The notes beneath the pieces are model-generated. The model worked only from the letters and a program-made list of their open reading frames with translations, searched no databases and had not been told where the DNA came from. Both the position numbers and the translations under genes were made by a program. From Paracyclopina nana (taxonomy: Eukaryota > Arthropoda > Copepoda > Cyclopoida > Cyclopettidae), in NCBI GenBank assembly GCA_019096065.1, contig JAGUCH010000002.1, positions 6,274,501-6,338,500 on the forward strand: 64,000 nt of DNA, in the 5' to 3' direction. The stretch's first letter is position 1, and every line of letters starts with the position of its first letter. Below are positions 53,701 to 63,825 of this stretch, piece by piece.

Positions 53701-56700
53701 GCATTGCTAGCACCCTATGTTTGTTAACTGTGTAGTGTGTCAGGCAGAAAATTTTTCTTGTACAAAGCTTCTGCTTCAGCATGTTTTGCTTCATTGCCTT
53801 ACTTGTGTTATCGGAGCGAGAATCTTCCTCAGTTGCAAAAAATAAGCTTACTTTATTCAATATGCCACCTTTCCTTAAGCTACTATGAACTTATTATTTT
53901 CGCTTCGCTTGTATTCAGTGATAGCCTTGGATGATCATTTTTTGTGTGCACCAAAATTAGGCTCCTTCATATTCTTCAGTTTTTGAGGGTGTTTCCCCTT
54001 TTTTCAAACAAAAGCCTTCAGTAGGTTTATCTTTTGATGGTTTCGAGAAAGTAGGGCCTTTATGATTTATGGGTAGAGTAACGGAACTGAATTTTTCCAG
54101 GCGTGATGACAATTTGAAGTGAATGAACTTGGTTAGGAGCTGATTGCAAAGCAAATGACGGTTCCTGCTACTTGAGTAGTTTTTCAAAATACGCCACTGT
54201 GAAAACTATGCGTGCTGTAGTTTCTGTCGCGTTGCCTCTGGCCCTTTCAATCTTCATTGGGATTACCACCGGTCAAGCGCCAGAGCAGTACTCAGAAGAT
54301 GAGGCATTTGGCCCCGTCTCATCCCTAAGGGAGGAAAACGGCAGAATTTGTAAGCAAGCTAGTTTTAAGCTGTGAGAGGCACTTCATGAACATAGTTTTC
54401 GTTTCTAGTGAATTTTTTCACTGTGGTCAGATTCCCTAATTCCGTTTGCACCGGTACAAATAGCTTGAATGGGACATGTTACAGCGCTGAAGAGTGTACA
54501 TCAAGAGGTGGAACGAGTGCTGGAACTTGTGCTGGAGGCTATGGAGTCTGTTGTACTTGTACGTTGCCTGCTTTTCATTAATTGACCCTCTCATTTAAAC
54601 TTTTGGTTTTGTAGTCCAACTTGGCTGTGGCCAGACTTCATCTGAAAATTGCACCTACTTCGTCTCTGGTACAGCCTCCATTGGCCAATGCAGGCTCAAA
54701 ATTTGCCAATGCAACAACAACATTTGCCAACTCAGGCTGGATTTCGATACATTTGTCATTAACCAACCGACCACTTGTAAGTTTCATCAGCTTCCAATTT
54801 GATTGTGATGAGCTAATTGATTTGCTGAAACAGCAACCAACACTGTTACCAAAATTGGAGCGCAGGCTGTAACAGCCAAGAATCAATGTCAAATGGACCT
54901 TTTTAGTGTGACTTCACCAGGAAACCCAGCTCCACCAGTGATTTGTGGAACCAATTCTGGGGAACACAGTAAAACATTTTTTGATTTAGAACCTGAAGCC
55001 ATCGTTTCCTATTCTTCCCATTTTTTAGTGTTTGTTGACTCCTCTGATATGTGCAATGATCTAGCTTTCAATTTGGGCTCGGGTACTTCAACTGTTACCA
55101 GATCCTGGAGCATCAAGGTGCTTACTAGAGCTAGTCCAATTTCCCTCATATCTTATAATTGCTGCTTTTTGCCTGTTAGATTACTCAATATGATTGCAAC
55201 TATGAAAATCTTGCTCCCGATGGGTGCACTCAGTATTTCTACGGAGCAACTACAGACATTATCAAAACTTACAACTTTGATGGAGGCCAACAATTGGCAA
55301 GTCAAAATCAGAAAATCTGCATTAGGTATTGCAATGACTTTTATTATTTTCGAATTATTAAGTATATTAATTAATTTTCTAAAAAAGGCGCGAAAGGAAC
55401 TATTGTCAAATTTGCTATGCTACCATCACTGATGGGGACTTTGAGCTTAGTGGAGCAAATACTGGGGCTGCAGGAACAGCCAAAGTCAATGGATTCTGCT
55501 GCAATTACGGCACCGGTCTGGCAAATGCTGCAACTGCGTACGATTGTGCCAAGATTCCTGGAGCCTCCAAAGCTGCTGATGGGGCCAGCCTTAAACATAC
55601 GGGCTTTTGTGGGGGTGAACTTGCGAGCATCGCAGCTGCTACCGCAGCTGCCACAATCTGCTGTAAGATACCAATTTCCTCCTGTACTGAATTGTGCATT
55701 GCTTCAATTTATGTCGGTTCTTTTCAGCCAAAATCATCCCCTTCAACATACGCTACTTGAGTGATTTGTATGAAACTGCAACCGAAACACCCAAAACCAT
55801 GAATGGGTTCAGATTGGCCTATGTGCTGAAAAGTTGCTGATTACATTAACTGCGAAATAAACCAAATCCACAATATAGGCTTTCACCTGTCATTTAGATA
55901 CATTTGTGAAGATCTTAATCGGCTTGCTGCTACTGCTACTATTTCCTTCGAAATTCTTCAAATCACATTGACTTGAAGAAGGTCCTAACTCAAACTCTTT
56001 ACACCACCCAAAAAATATCCATTTTCTGAAAGCTTATGTTCTTAGGGTTCATTAGTTAGTAATTTAAAAATCATGGCCTATGACTTCCCATAACATAAAA
56101 TTTTCAAATACGTCTAGCACCTACAGTTTATTATTTTTTGAGATTATTCATAGCAATGACCCCCTCTGAAAAAAGATCAAACTTTTTTATTTCATAAAGC
56201 AAGTCTGTAAAATGCACTCAAATTGAACTATTTGCTGCCAAACTTATTATGCAAAATTAATCAATAATCAAGTTGGCAGTTATCAACTTTTGGCATAGCT
56301 ATATCTCCGTTTCTGTTCATCCTAGTGATTTTACTATGAAGTAACTTAAGTTTTATTTTTGGATTTTAGTGGGGGTCATTGAAGCTAACTATTCCCAAAA
56401 AATGAGCCGTTTTTTGCGCTAAACGTTTTTAAATTTTTTTTTGTTATTGGAAGCGATAGGCCAGGATTTTTATTTTATCCCCAAATGAAGCCTTGGAACA
56501 CACGCTTTCAGAAAATATATAATTCTTGGGTGTTGTAAGTAGTTTTGGTCAGGTCCTTTGCCAAGTCAATGTGAAGTTTAACAGCGCGCCAAAAAGTGGA
56601 GCATATTCTATTGGTTTCATTTGCAGATTTGGCAAAGTCCGCAAGATCTCGGTATTCGACAAGGACAAGGAGCTGCGCAAGTGCCCCATGTTTGCATTCG

Positions 56701-58290
56701 TCGGCTTTGACCGCCACTCCTCAGTGCAAGCTGCGTTACGCGAAAATGGGAAGATCAAAATTGGCCGAAATAAGCTGAACCTACAGGAGAGACTCCCAAA
56801 GCATGATCACGAAACCATCTTGAGAAATGTATTGGATGCCTTTGATTGGCACCTGCCCGCGGCAAAGTACAACTATCGTGAGGAGAAGATGGAGCACTTT
56901 CTGTCCGAGTATGTCCATGCCCTTGGCTGCTACCAAGGGCTGAAGCAAGAAAGCATGGACAGCTTGATCACCAAACTTGTCCGGTTGAGTGAATCGATTC
57001 CAGATGACAAGTATGAAATCATGCCGCCTCACTTGTCCGGAATGGTATCCAACCTCACCAATTACAACAAGCGCCCAATCATGGAGACCAAACTGAAAGG
57101 GTTTTTGGCCTCCTCTCCGCATTTGATCAGGATTGACGAAGAGAGCCGCAAAGTCTTCTACCTTGGCAATCTGAGCCAAGCTGATACGAGGGAGAGCCTG
57201 ACCAAGATTTTGATTGAAGGCCTTTTCATCTACTTCTTTGCCAAGTTCTCCCATGGAAAGTTCTTTAAAATCACCCCTCAATACTACATGGTAGGTATCG
57301 CCTTTTTTTTAATTATTATTTTTTAAATATATTCTTTCTCTCTAGAAATCAGAGCCCATAAGAACTGTCTTGATGCTGGTGACCGGGAAAAAAACCGTCA
57401 CCTCTGCCCTCTCAGCCTACTTTTCCAAAATGAAACCCATTTTTGTGTACTCCAAGGGCCATCTCTCGCTCAAGCACGATTTGCGCAGCAAAGAACTCTC
57501 CGCTGAGCTAGAGCCTTTTCGAATGCTCTCTTCGAAGCCCTCAGCTGTCATCGACCAGGCTGGACAGGTCCTCAAACTGGACGAGCATGTGGCAGAAATC
57601 TCATTTGAGATGGGCATTGCTCTGCTCAAGCCTTGTGACTTCAAATCCCGGGGAATCCGCGAGGGCAGCACTATTCGGTTCAATGCAACCAAGAATGCCG
57701 AAGGCAAGTGGATTTGCTCTCTAGCCTGGCTCCCCAACGCCAAGCTCTATGAATTGAAAGGAACCTTGGCTAGTCTGGATTCCGAGTCACTCGATGGAAC
57801 CATACTTTTCCAGGCTCCAAACCAGAGCATGGAGCGAGCCTGTTTTCGTCGCGACGCTCTCTACAATTTGGGAGATATTGAGCAAGGAACAGAGGTTTCT
57901 TTTGATGCTCAGCCTAGCAACGACAATACCACGTACGAAGCAACCTTAGTATGGAAAGGCGTGAGACCGCACAAGAAAGAGTTAGATATCAAGCTGATCC
58001 AGGTCCAGGTCGACAATTTTCTCAATGGGGGGTCAGGCAATGATCTCAATAATAACGGGTCAGGGGAGATGTTCGACGACGCTGAAATGCCTGAATGTGT
58101 CCAATCCGTGGTCTCGGATGTTTTGAAGGAAGACCAAAGGCCCAAATGCTTGATCAACAAAAATGTACTGTATGACTTGATTTACGAGTTTGACTTAGGT
58201 GACGAGGAGGCGTCCAAAATAGTTACTAAAGCGGAGTCCAAACTCCGTCTATGCTTGATTGAAATTTTCTCCGAAATTGTTTTGAAGTAA
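47730..58290 (+). CDS. RRM protein of unknown function, host of four nested genes
   Basis: Three exons (47730-47821, 56627-57290, 57346-58290) join in phase to 566 aa. The RRM is split by the giant intron: exon 1 encodes KCYLFVGNIPLDTTKRDLDATFS (RNP2), and exon 2 continues RFGKVRKISVFDKDKELRKCPMFAFVGFD (RNP1-like). After the RRM come a helical region (HETILRNVLDAFDWHLP), a winged-helix-like segment (IMETKLKGFLASSPHLIRIDEESRKVFYLG), and two beta-rich repeats reminiscent of cold-shock/S1-like folds (VAEISFEMGIALLKPCDFKSRGIREGSTIRFNATKN; YELKGTLASLDSESLDGTILF). I do not recognise the family. Intron 1 spans 8.8 kb. The final codons contain a GTAAGT that could be a donor, but AATAAA follows at about 58466. 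Confidence 0.8.
48067..48102 (+). promoter_or_regulatory. Core promoter of the nested peritrophin gene
   Basis: TATTTAAG (48067-48074) lies 34 bp before the A of ATCAGA (initiator-like, 48098-48103), and the ATG follows at 48122. A plausible TATA/Inr promoter that lets the nested gene be transcribed on its own. Confidence 0.5.
48122..48502 (+). CDS. Secreted peritrophin-A (CBM14) chitin-binding protein
   Basis: Intronless, 126 aa, inside intron 1 of the RRM gene on the same strand. The signal peptide is QSRATLIITLAILASSALA. One chitin-binding type 2 domain (about 33-90) has six Cys: VICRPSDDGL, HPYECSKFFMCQGSNGIAMTCPGGLQFDANLNVCNYASVVGC. The tail is Thr/Ser/Glu-rich (likely O-glycosylated) and ends in acidic EEEYFDIFV. 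Such proteins line peritrophic matrix or cuticle. Confidence 0.9.
   Translation: MQSRATLIITLAILASSALAMKSSNNDDGIHVICRPSDDGLVVFVAHPYECSKFFMCQGSNGIAMTCPGGLQFDANLNVCNYASVVGCVNTPYPTTSTEPMPSSSTTEEPETTTAYAEEEYFDIFV
48555..51279 (-). CDS. DUR3-like urea/sodium-solute symporter (SLC5-like)
   Basis: Seven exons (51279-50995, 50936-50787, 50727-50110, 50059-49921, 49862-49216, 49162-48731, 48677-48555) give 797 aa. Signal-like start MHQNCCFLLAFNLLLINC, then about 14 membrane helices of the SSS family. DUR3 signatures: [116 protein letters not shown]. DUR3 proteins import urea (and polyamines) with H+ or Na+. A Cys-rich cytoplasmic insert (CIVCQDLVAECKCPNINKCVGCEEDSC, about residue 490) looks metal-binding and is discussed under findings. 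Nested antisense in the RRM gene intron. Confidence 0.85.
51971..53704 (-). CDS. Secreted CUB-domain protein A
   Basis: Eleven exons: 53704-53581, 53528-53465, 53408-53313, 53249-53107, 53047-52941, 52887-52836, 52785-52665, 52611-52490, 52435-52310, 52259-52086, 52026-51971. They join in phase to 394 aa. The signal peptide is LLTSFSCAFFLSLSFVGDA. A Cys-rich clip-like segment (CLTSAECNEKGGSSSGTCAGGFGVCC) is followed by CUB-like strands (CSYIKNPGYPS, CSVRLDFEQF, CGTNSGQH, LGTQSTDTATLAFSF, WDIKVTQIPC, CLQYFTGIDGRITTFNWGG, QNYRACIRQEEGYCC, YCGGFLNTF). Large arthropod family of secreted proteins of uncertain role, possibly cuticle or immunity. Nested in the RRM intron; paralogue of protein B. Confidence 0.82.
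53705..54207. promoter_or_regulatory. Shared region between head-to-head CUB genes A and B
   Basis: 503 bp containing the promoters of both paralogues. AT-rich; no clear TATA/initiator pair with good spacing was found. The open frame above protein A's ATG has no family resemblance. Confidence 0.35.
54208..55840 (+). CDS. Secreted CUB-domain protein B
   Basis: Eight exons (54208-54349, 54409-54558, 54615-54776, 54834-54968, 55029-55117, 55180-55325, 55388-55662, 55728-55840) give 403 aa. The signal peptide is RAVVSVALPLALSIFIGITTG. The clip-like segment (ILNFFTVVRFPNSVC, CYSAEECTSRGGTSAGTCAGGYGVCC) and CUB strands (CQLRLDFDTF, VICGTNSGEH, WSIKITQYDC, CTQYFYGATTDIIKTYNF, RRERNYCQICYA) parallel protein A, with extra Ala-rich loops late in the protein. 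Several introns sit at the same places relative to protein A, so they are ancient paralogues inverted relative to each other. No longer exon merging is needed to close the frame. Confidence 0.82.
56003..56537. mobile_element. Inverted-repeat element, family copy 2 (about 535 bp)
   Basis: The left end is ACCACCCAAAAAATATCC, ATTTTCTGAAAGCTTA; the right end has CACGCTTTCAGAAAATATAT, then TTCTTGGGTGTTG. Arms are complementary internally (GACTTCCCATAACATAAAATTTT). Same architecture and end sequence as the copy at 22727-23238. It lies in the RRM gene intron, about 90 bp before exon 2. No coding frame. Confidence 0.75.
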
Positions 58291-58493
58291 GTGTATTGAG
58301 CTTTTTCCCTTTTAAAATATTTTGCATTGCGTCTATTGTCTCGATGAGGTGACAAAAATATCTGTGAACAGTTTATGAAAACGTGTATGTCTGCAATTTA
58401 TGAGCTTTGAACTATTCCTCAAAAACCACATGATGTACCAAAAATGAGTATATTTTGCCATAACGAAATAAATAAAGAGTATCTATAATAATA

Positions 58494-61013
58494 CTAGAAT
58501 TCCCACGAGTCCAGCCACTTCAAGTGGTGAACGCTAGAGTTCGTCAAACTTGCTGGGGTATCGCCAAGCCCATACGCGAGTGGCGAAAAGTAGTAAAAGC
58601 TGCAAGAATGAGATAATCTTTCAATACTTGCGTAAGTCCGCAGTAAACTATCGTAAACTTGCCTGTACCACAATGCAGCTAAATATCCGCCATACACTGC
58701 ATGGAAAAACGTCTTCCCAACATGTTCTGGCAGCATATTTGCGACTCGGGAGGCTACAAAGTCGAAAATTATTCCAGTAAGCATGGAAACGAACAATTGA
58801 GCTGGGAAGTAATGATGGAAGTACAAAACTCGCCCCATGGCCCAGAATGGAACATAGTGTAATGCCCAGCCCAAAAACAACCATACGCAAGACTCCATTG
58901 TTCTCATAGTGCTCTCTGTGGCAGCTCGGTTTCCTCGCTGTTCTTTGATAGATTGCGCCGCATATATGAAGAGGAACAAGGCCAAAAAGCCTAGATTTCC
59001 CCACCAAATCACGGGGTTGCCAAGCAAGTAAATTCTTTGGTCATTCCCAGAGAAGAATTGGCCCTGATTGATTTCAGACTATTACGTAGAACTGGCAACA
59101 AGAAAACTAGATTTACCTTTATGTTGATGGGCCATTCCCAAGGCCTCGAAGTATATTCTCCCTCTTTCGGCTTCAGGCCTGCGTTTCCCTGCAGCATTAC
59201 TGCGTGAGACTCAATGAATCTTGAAATGAACCCTGGAGCGAAATTTTGGAAGCTCACATTTGGCACTGAAAGATATGAGTCACAATTTGCCTAAATAAAA
59301 TGGCTGCTTTCTCCTTTACATTTTGGATAAAAGTTGTCCTCGATGTTCCACATTGCGTTGGGATCCCTGGTGGTTGGATTGCAGGATATTTCTTGCTGCT
59401 CAAAGCCCCACTTAGGAAGCGCTTTTCCGCTGCAGGAGATTACGCACTTCATGAAGTAGTGATAGAATTTCACTTTGGTTGTGACCGTTTGTATCAGATC
59501 TCCTTCTCTTCCCCCAACAACTTCAATCCTCCATACATCGTTGGCATCTCCAGTGCCGTTCTAGAGGCAAATAACGAGTTCTCCTACCCGTGCTATATTT
59601 TAATTTCTAATTTACCTCTCCATAGCCGGTGATTTGGTACTGCTTTTTAGAGATTGGTGCTGGCTGCTGGTGGGAATGTAAATTCCTCCGGGTCATGACA
59701 TGCTCCAGTCGAATAAGGTCTCCGTGTTTCACTAGCTCGGTTTCAGCTTTGTTCCAATCCTCGGAGTAAATGATAGGAGGGTCTTCATTCCACTTTTTTA
59801 TCAAGAACTTGTTATTGTCATCTTTGTGAGCGTAAGCTGTGACTTGCTGCTGACGAGCCCCAACTCCTTCAGGATAGAGATGGAAATGGGAATGCAGGTA
59901 GCCACCGCCAACCCTAGCATTTTTCATGGTCACTACCGATCCATACGCCAATTCTCTGGGCATACTTGCATTATGTAGTTGATTCCCTACCAAGGCTGAT
60001 TGGAAAAGAGAGCTGAAATGTCCATCTCCATTCCCCCTGAGGTTAAAAAGCTATACGATCATAAAGGCATTTGGAGAAAATAAATTCTTACGATTTGTAT
60101 AAAACTGCTAAGTGGATGTAGAAAAAAGTAACGTAGAGAATCACTGGCACCACTATGAGACACAACGCTCGAGCCAAGAAGTGCTTGATTGTATGCATGA
60201 AAGGCTTGGATAGGTCACCCATTATGTTCCAAAGTTGAGCAATTGTATTGATGCCGACCAGTAAAATCACAAAAAGTCCCACAAATTTGACCGAAAAAGC
60301 GCACCCGATGAAAGCTCCGTTAAGGGCCAAACAAAGCCACCACTTGAGAGAAAACTCTTCATCATCCAAGTTCCTAAACTTGGACATCAAATACACAGAG
60401 CCAGAGATGAAAAACAGTAGAATGGGATCAAGCAATATATACTGATTCAAAGTAATCATGCCAACATCTAAAAAGGATAACAATTTTGCATGAGCTAGCA
60501 ATTCGCTAAAAGTACATAGAAAACAGCTCACCAAAAAGCACAAGTGCTCCAGCTAAAACCGAAGCTGACACAGATCTGGTCAGCTCCCAAACTGTGAGGT
60601 AGGAAAATGGAACCAAACAAGCTCCCATAAAAGTGCAAGCCTTAGGAAATCAAAATAGTCAGTTAAATAAGCACATTAACAACACCTATAAAGTAAGTCA
60701 CCAATCTCATGCCAAGATAGTTGTGATCATGATAGGGATCTCCAGGCTTTTCGAAAGGAAACGTGCCATTGTAGCCAGTCAAGTAGCCAACACCTCCAAT
60801 GATCATTTTTCCCAAGGGAGGATGAACATCAAAGAAAAAAGTCCGATTGATGTACCAGCTTCCCATCTTGCCGAAATGGGTCTCGTCCCAGCAGACCCAC
60901 GGTGGTTCCGAGACTTTGTAAAATCGTGTCCACAATGTCAACACCGCCAAAACGCACAACATTCTATACATGTATGATGTTTCTTCATTTTTGACTTGTC
61001 TCACATCTGCCAT
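58494..61013 (-). CDS. POMT2: Protein O-mannosyltransferase 2
   Basis: Eight exons (61013-60702, 60640-60532, 60467-60092, 60036-59616, 59560-59320, 59265-59117, 59063-58669, 58599-58494) give 702 aa; human is 750. An ER enzyme that, with POMT1, adds O-mannose to dystroglycan and cadherins. Visible: catalytic loop [29 protein letters not shown] near residue 43, [38 protein letters not shown], the MIR-type luminal part ([51 protein letters not shown]) and C-terminal helices with [22 protein letters not shown] and LDSWEF. The last intron is 69 bp, in frame and stop-free, so it could be retained without breaking the frame. Confidence 0.94.
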
Positions 61014-61709
61014 TTTCTCCAGGTAAAAAGTGAAACTTTTCCTCTTACAGATTCACAGTAGGCACTCGGTTCATTTGACGGAAGATTTTGTTGTTGTTTA
61101 TATCGACTTAACCCAACGCAACCTCACGGCCAACTGTCACTGAACCTTTTAACAAAATGATGCATATTCATCAGTGACACGACATTCTGGATATTTTCTA
61201 AAAATTAGAGGGTAATGTAAAAAAAGGCTTCTATTTTTACACCAATTGAAATTTTCGGAAGCATAATTTGTTTTCATGGAAAATATAGAATTTTATAATA
61301 TTTTACATTCATCAACTGCTGAAAATTGGAAAAAATAGCGCAACAAGCTATATATTGATAGGCTGAACTAGTAGCCGTGTCGAAAAGGTGCGGTTATTTT
61401 CGAGTTGGCAGGCATGCATGATTTCAATTAAGGAATTTTCTAGGTAGATTTTTTGGTGGATGATTTTGTGCTATTATGAAAACATCAGCGATAAGTCCGA
61501 ATCCTAATTGCCAATTGAAGTGACTCCTCAAAGCTGAAACTTTTGATTTCCGGCAAGTATGCTAATGCGAAGAGCCCTCTTCATCTGCAATTTTAAACTT
61601 GTTGCATAACATTGAAGCCCCTACTTGAAACATGAAAAGGGCCTTGCTAATAACATGGCAGTGTCAAAATAGATGATTTCACGGTGGCTTGAGCATATCA
61701 ACAGTCATC
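61014..61709. promoter_or_regulatory. Divergent promoter region POMT2 / orphan gene
   Basis: About 700 bp, AT-rich, no recognised coding frame. No TATA/initiator pair with convincing spacing seen. Confidence 0.35.
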
Positions 61710-62174
61710 ATGGACAATTCAGAAGACCCAGTACAAAAATATGCTGTCGCGAAAAGAAGAAAAGACAGCAAATTTCATCATCAGCTCAGCTCAAGTTTGA
61801 ACAACTTGTCAAATATTGCCTGGACTGATGGCCAAAGAGTTACTTACAGAAGATTGGAGAAAATTGCAAGTTATCATTGTTTACCTAGAGTTGTGTGCTC
61901 ATATGGTCCGAACTTTTTCCAAAAAGGCCATCAAACTATCAGGAAACAATCTACAAGATATAAGAATGACTCGTTAGAATCTATGACACATTACGCTCGT
62001 TGCCTTGACCAACTTGAGAGAGATGAAGACATTTATGTCATGAAGCCTCAAACCATTATGATTTACAAGCAGAAAAATGGGCAGATGTTTTATTCCGACA
62101 GTCCTATTATTATGGCATCTCATAAGTTTTGCGCTAAGTGTCAAAAACCAAGGAAGAGAGAAGTCTATGAGTGA
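61710..62174 (+). CDS. Orphan basic protein (154 aa)
   Basis: Start at MDNSEDPVQKYAVAKRR (an upstream in-frame extension has no ATG). Basic and Lys/Arg/Tyr-rich: YRRLEKIASYHCLPRVVCSYGPNFF, GHQTIRKQSTRYKND, then a possible zinc pair near the end (FCAKCQKPRKREVYE). No signal peptide or membrane helix. I do not recognise the family. Its last 10 bases overlap the end of the CYP gene on the other strand. Confidence 0.5.
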   Translation: MDNSEDPVQKYAVAKRRKDSKFHHQLSSSLNNLSNIAWTDGQRVTYRRLEKIASYHCLPRVVCSYGPNFFQKGHQTIRKQSTRYKNDSLESMTHYARCLDQLERDEDIYVMKPQTIMIYKQKNGQMFYSDSPIIMASHKFCAKCQKPRKREVYE

Positions 62175-63735
62175 GATTTTCTCGGCTTGAAGATCAACTT
62201 ATATTTAGTGGGATTCCTTACAACCCCAATGTCGGAAATGTCTTCAATTGGCTCAGATTGACCACTGATGATTTCATATTTTTGGACGAGCGCAGTGAAG
62301 AATTTGTAGAGGGTGGTTCTTGCCATAATTTCTCCGAGGCACCGGCGCTTTCCTACGCCAAATGGAATCACTCTTGGATGAGGTGTGAATTTCAAATCAT
62401 GATCTTGAGTCAAAAATCTATCAGGATTGAACAGCGATGGATTGTCAAAATGCTCGGGGTCGTGCATGATTGATCCAATCATTGGAATGATGACGGTTTT
62501 CGGTGGAATGGAATAATTACCAATCTGGATTCGTGAATTTTCTGTAGTCTGATGAAACACAGACGCGGGAAGAATATTGCCCTTCCTCTGGATTTCATGG
62601 ATCACTGCTTCAGTGTACGGGGTCAAGTGCCTTTCGCTCATTCTGGCTCTCTTGTTGGGTCCAACTTTGGCATCCAATTCCTGCCTGACTTTGGACTGAA
62701 TGTCAGGATGCTTAATCATGTACAACATTGCCCAGTTGATCGAGTTCGACGTTGTGTCGGATCCGGCGATGAAGAAATCAACCAGAATGCTTAATAAATT
62801 CAGATCACCCAGTTCTTGATGAAAAGGACTGTTTCTATCCTGGGTCTCCCTAATTTTACCCAATGTGGCCTCGGTGAACGTTAAGGGATTTTGGCTGTCT
62901 ATGGCTTGGCTTTTGTGGGTCTCCAGGAGGCTTTTGCAAAAGTCAAACAAGTCGTGAACACCTTGAAGGAATTTTGAATATCCAGTTGCTATGAGTACAT
63001 TAAGTAACCAGGGATGGTTCAAGCCCACTGCCACCAAAGGACTCCCAAACTCTTGAGTGATGGTCTGTACATAAGTTACCAATTGCTGCAACTTCGGGTC
63101 GCCAGTTTTCAACGATTCGCCGCTTATGATTCTCCAGAGAGAGGCCAGAACAGCGACGTTAAACAGTTGTCTCACATCAACTGGTTGATTTACAAAATTG
63201 TCATCGATGTGTTGTATCAGGCTGCTCACTTCGTCATCGATAACATCTTCAAGGATATTTTTGCCAACACCAAAATCCCTCAAGGTGTGTAGAGAAAATC
63301 TACGCATTTCCATCCAAGTTTGCCCACTTGAGGATAACACTCCAGGATCCCCTTCCAGACTTTGGCCTCTTCTCATGACTCCTGTAACAGGAGCACGATG
63401 ACAGCTAGTTGATAAATTGAGTTTGCTTTTTACTTACTTCCCATCTTGATTGCTTGCCTATCCGTGGTCTCAGGCTTGCTCAAGATGTCCTGGAGAGTGT
63501 CAAAGTCAAACACCGCAACGCACCTTTGAGGCCCCAGCCAAAATCCAACCACATTACCGTAGACACTTTTTAACTTTTCCATGCCAAGAATCAAATCGGG
63601 GCCGAACATCCAAGCATTGCCAACAATTGGCAGAGCCAAGTTTGGCCCTGGAGCAAAGTCCTTTGGATGCGACCATGCTTTGATGTAGGTGGCGACGGCA
63701 AGTACTGCTAAAAACACAACCAGAATGTCCCACAT
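62165..63735 (-). CDS. Cytochrome P450, clan 2
   Basis: Two exons (63735-63438, 63381-62165) give 504 aa. The membrane anchor is WDILVVFLAVLAVATYIKAW, followed by the proline hinge (PGPNLALPIVGN). Helix C has WMEMRRFSLHTLRDFG, the I-helix AGSDTTSNSINW (oxygen activation), ExxR in EAVIHEIQR, and the heme-thiolate loop PFGVGKRRCLGE with Cys447. The pattern PGPxxxPxxGN with FxxHTLRDFG fits arthropod clan 2 (CYP15/18/303/370-like families), which includes hormone-metabolising and ecdysteroid-inactivating enzymes. The exact subfamily cannot be fixed by eye. Confidence 0.92.
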
Positions 63736-63748
63736 CCTTATTACAGCA

Positions 63749-63823
63749 GCTCTGAATATTTTCCGTGAACTCTGCTCGATATAGTATTCTGAATATTTTC
63801 TGTGAACTCTGCTTGATATAGTA
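63749..63823. repeat. Two tandem 37-bp repeats in the CYP promoter/5' UTR
   Basis: The block CTGAATATTTTCYGTGAACT plus CTGCTYGATATAGTAT occurs twice in a row (about 63751-63787 and 63789-63825), differing at two or three positions. The second copy runs into TATATATA, a candidate TATA box for the minus-strand CYP. Duplication of promoter-proximal sequence could affect expression. Confidence 0.75.
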
Positions 63824-63825
63824 TA

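Noticed and set aside
58287-58292. GTAAGT at the end of the RRM gene as a splice donor
   Set aside because: It overlaps the stop TAA, and AATAAA follows before POMT2; no plausible further exon was seen in the 200-bp gap.
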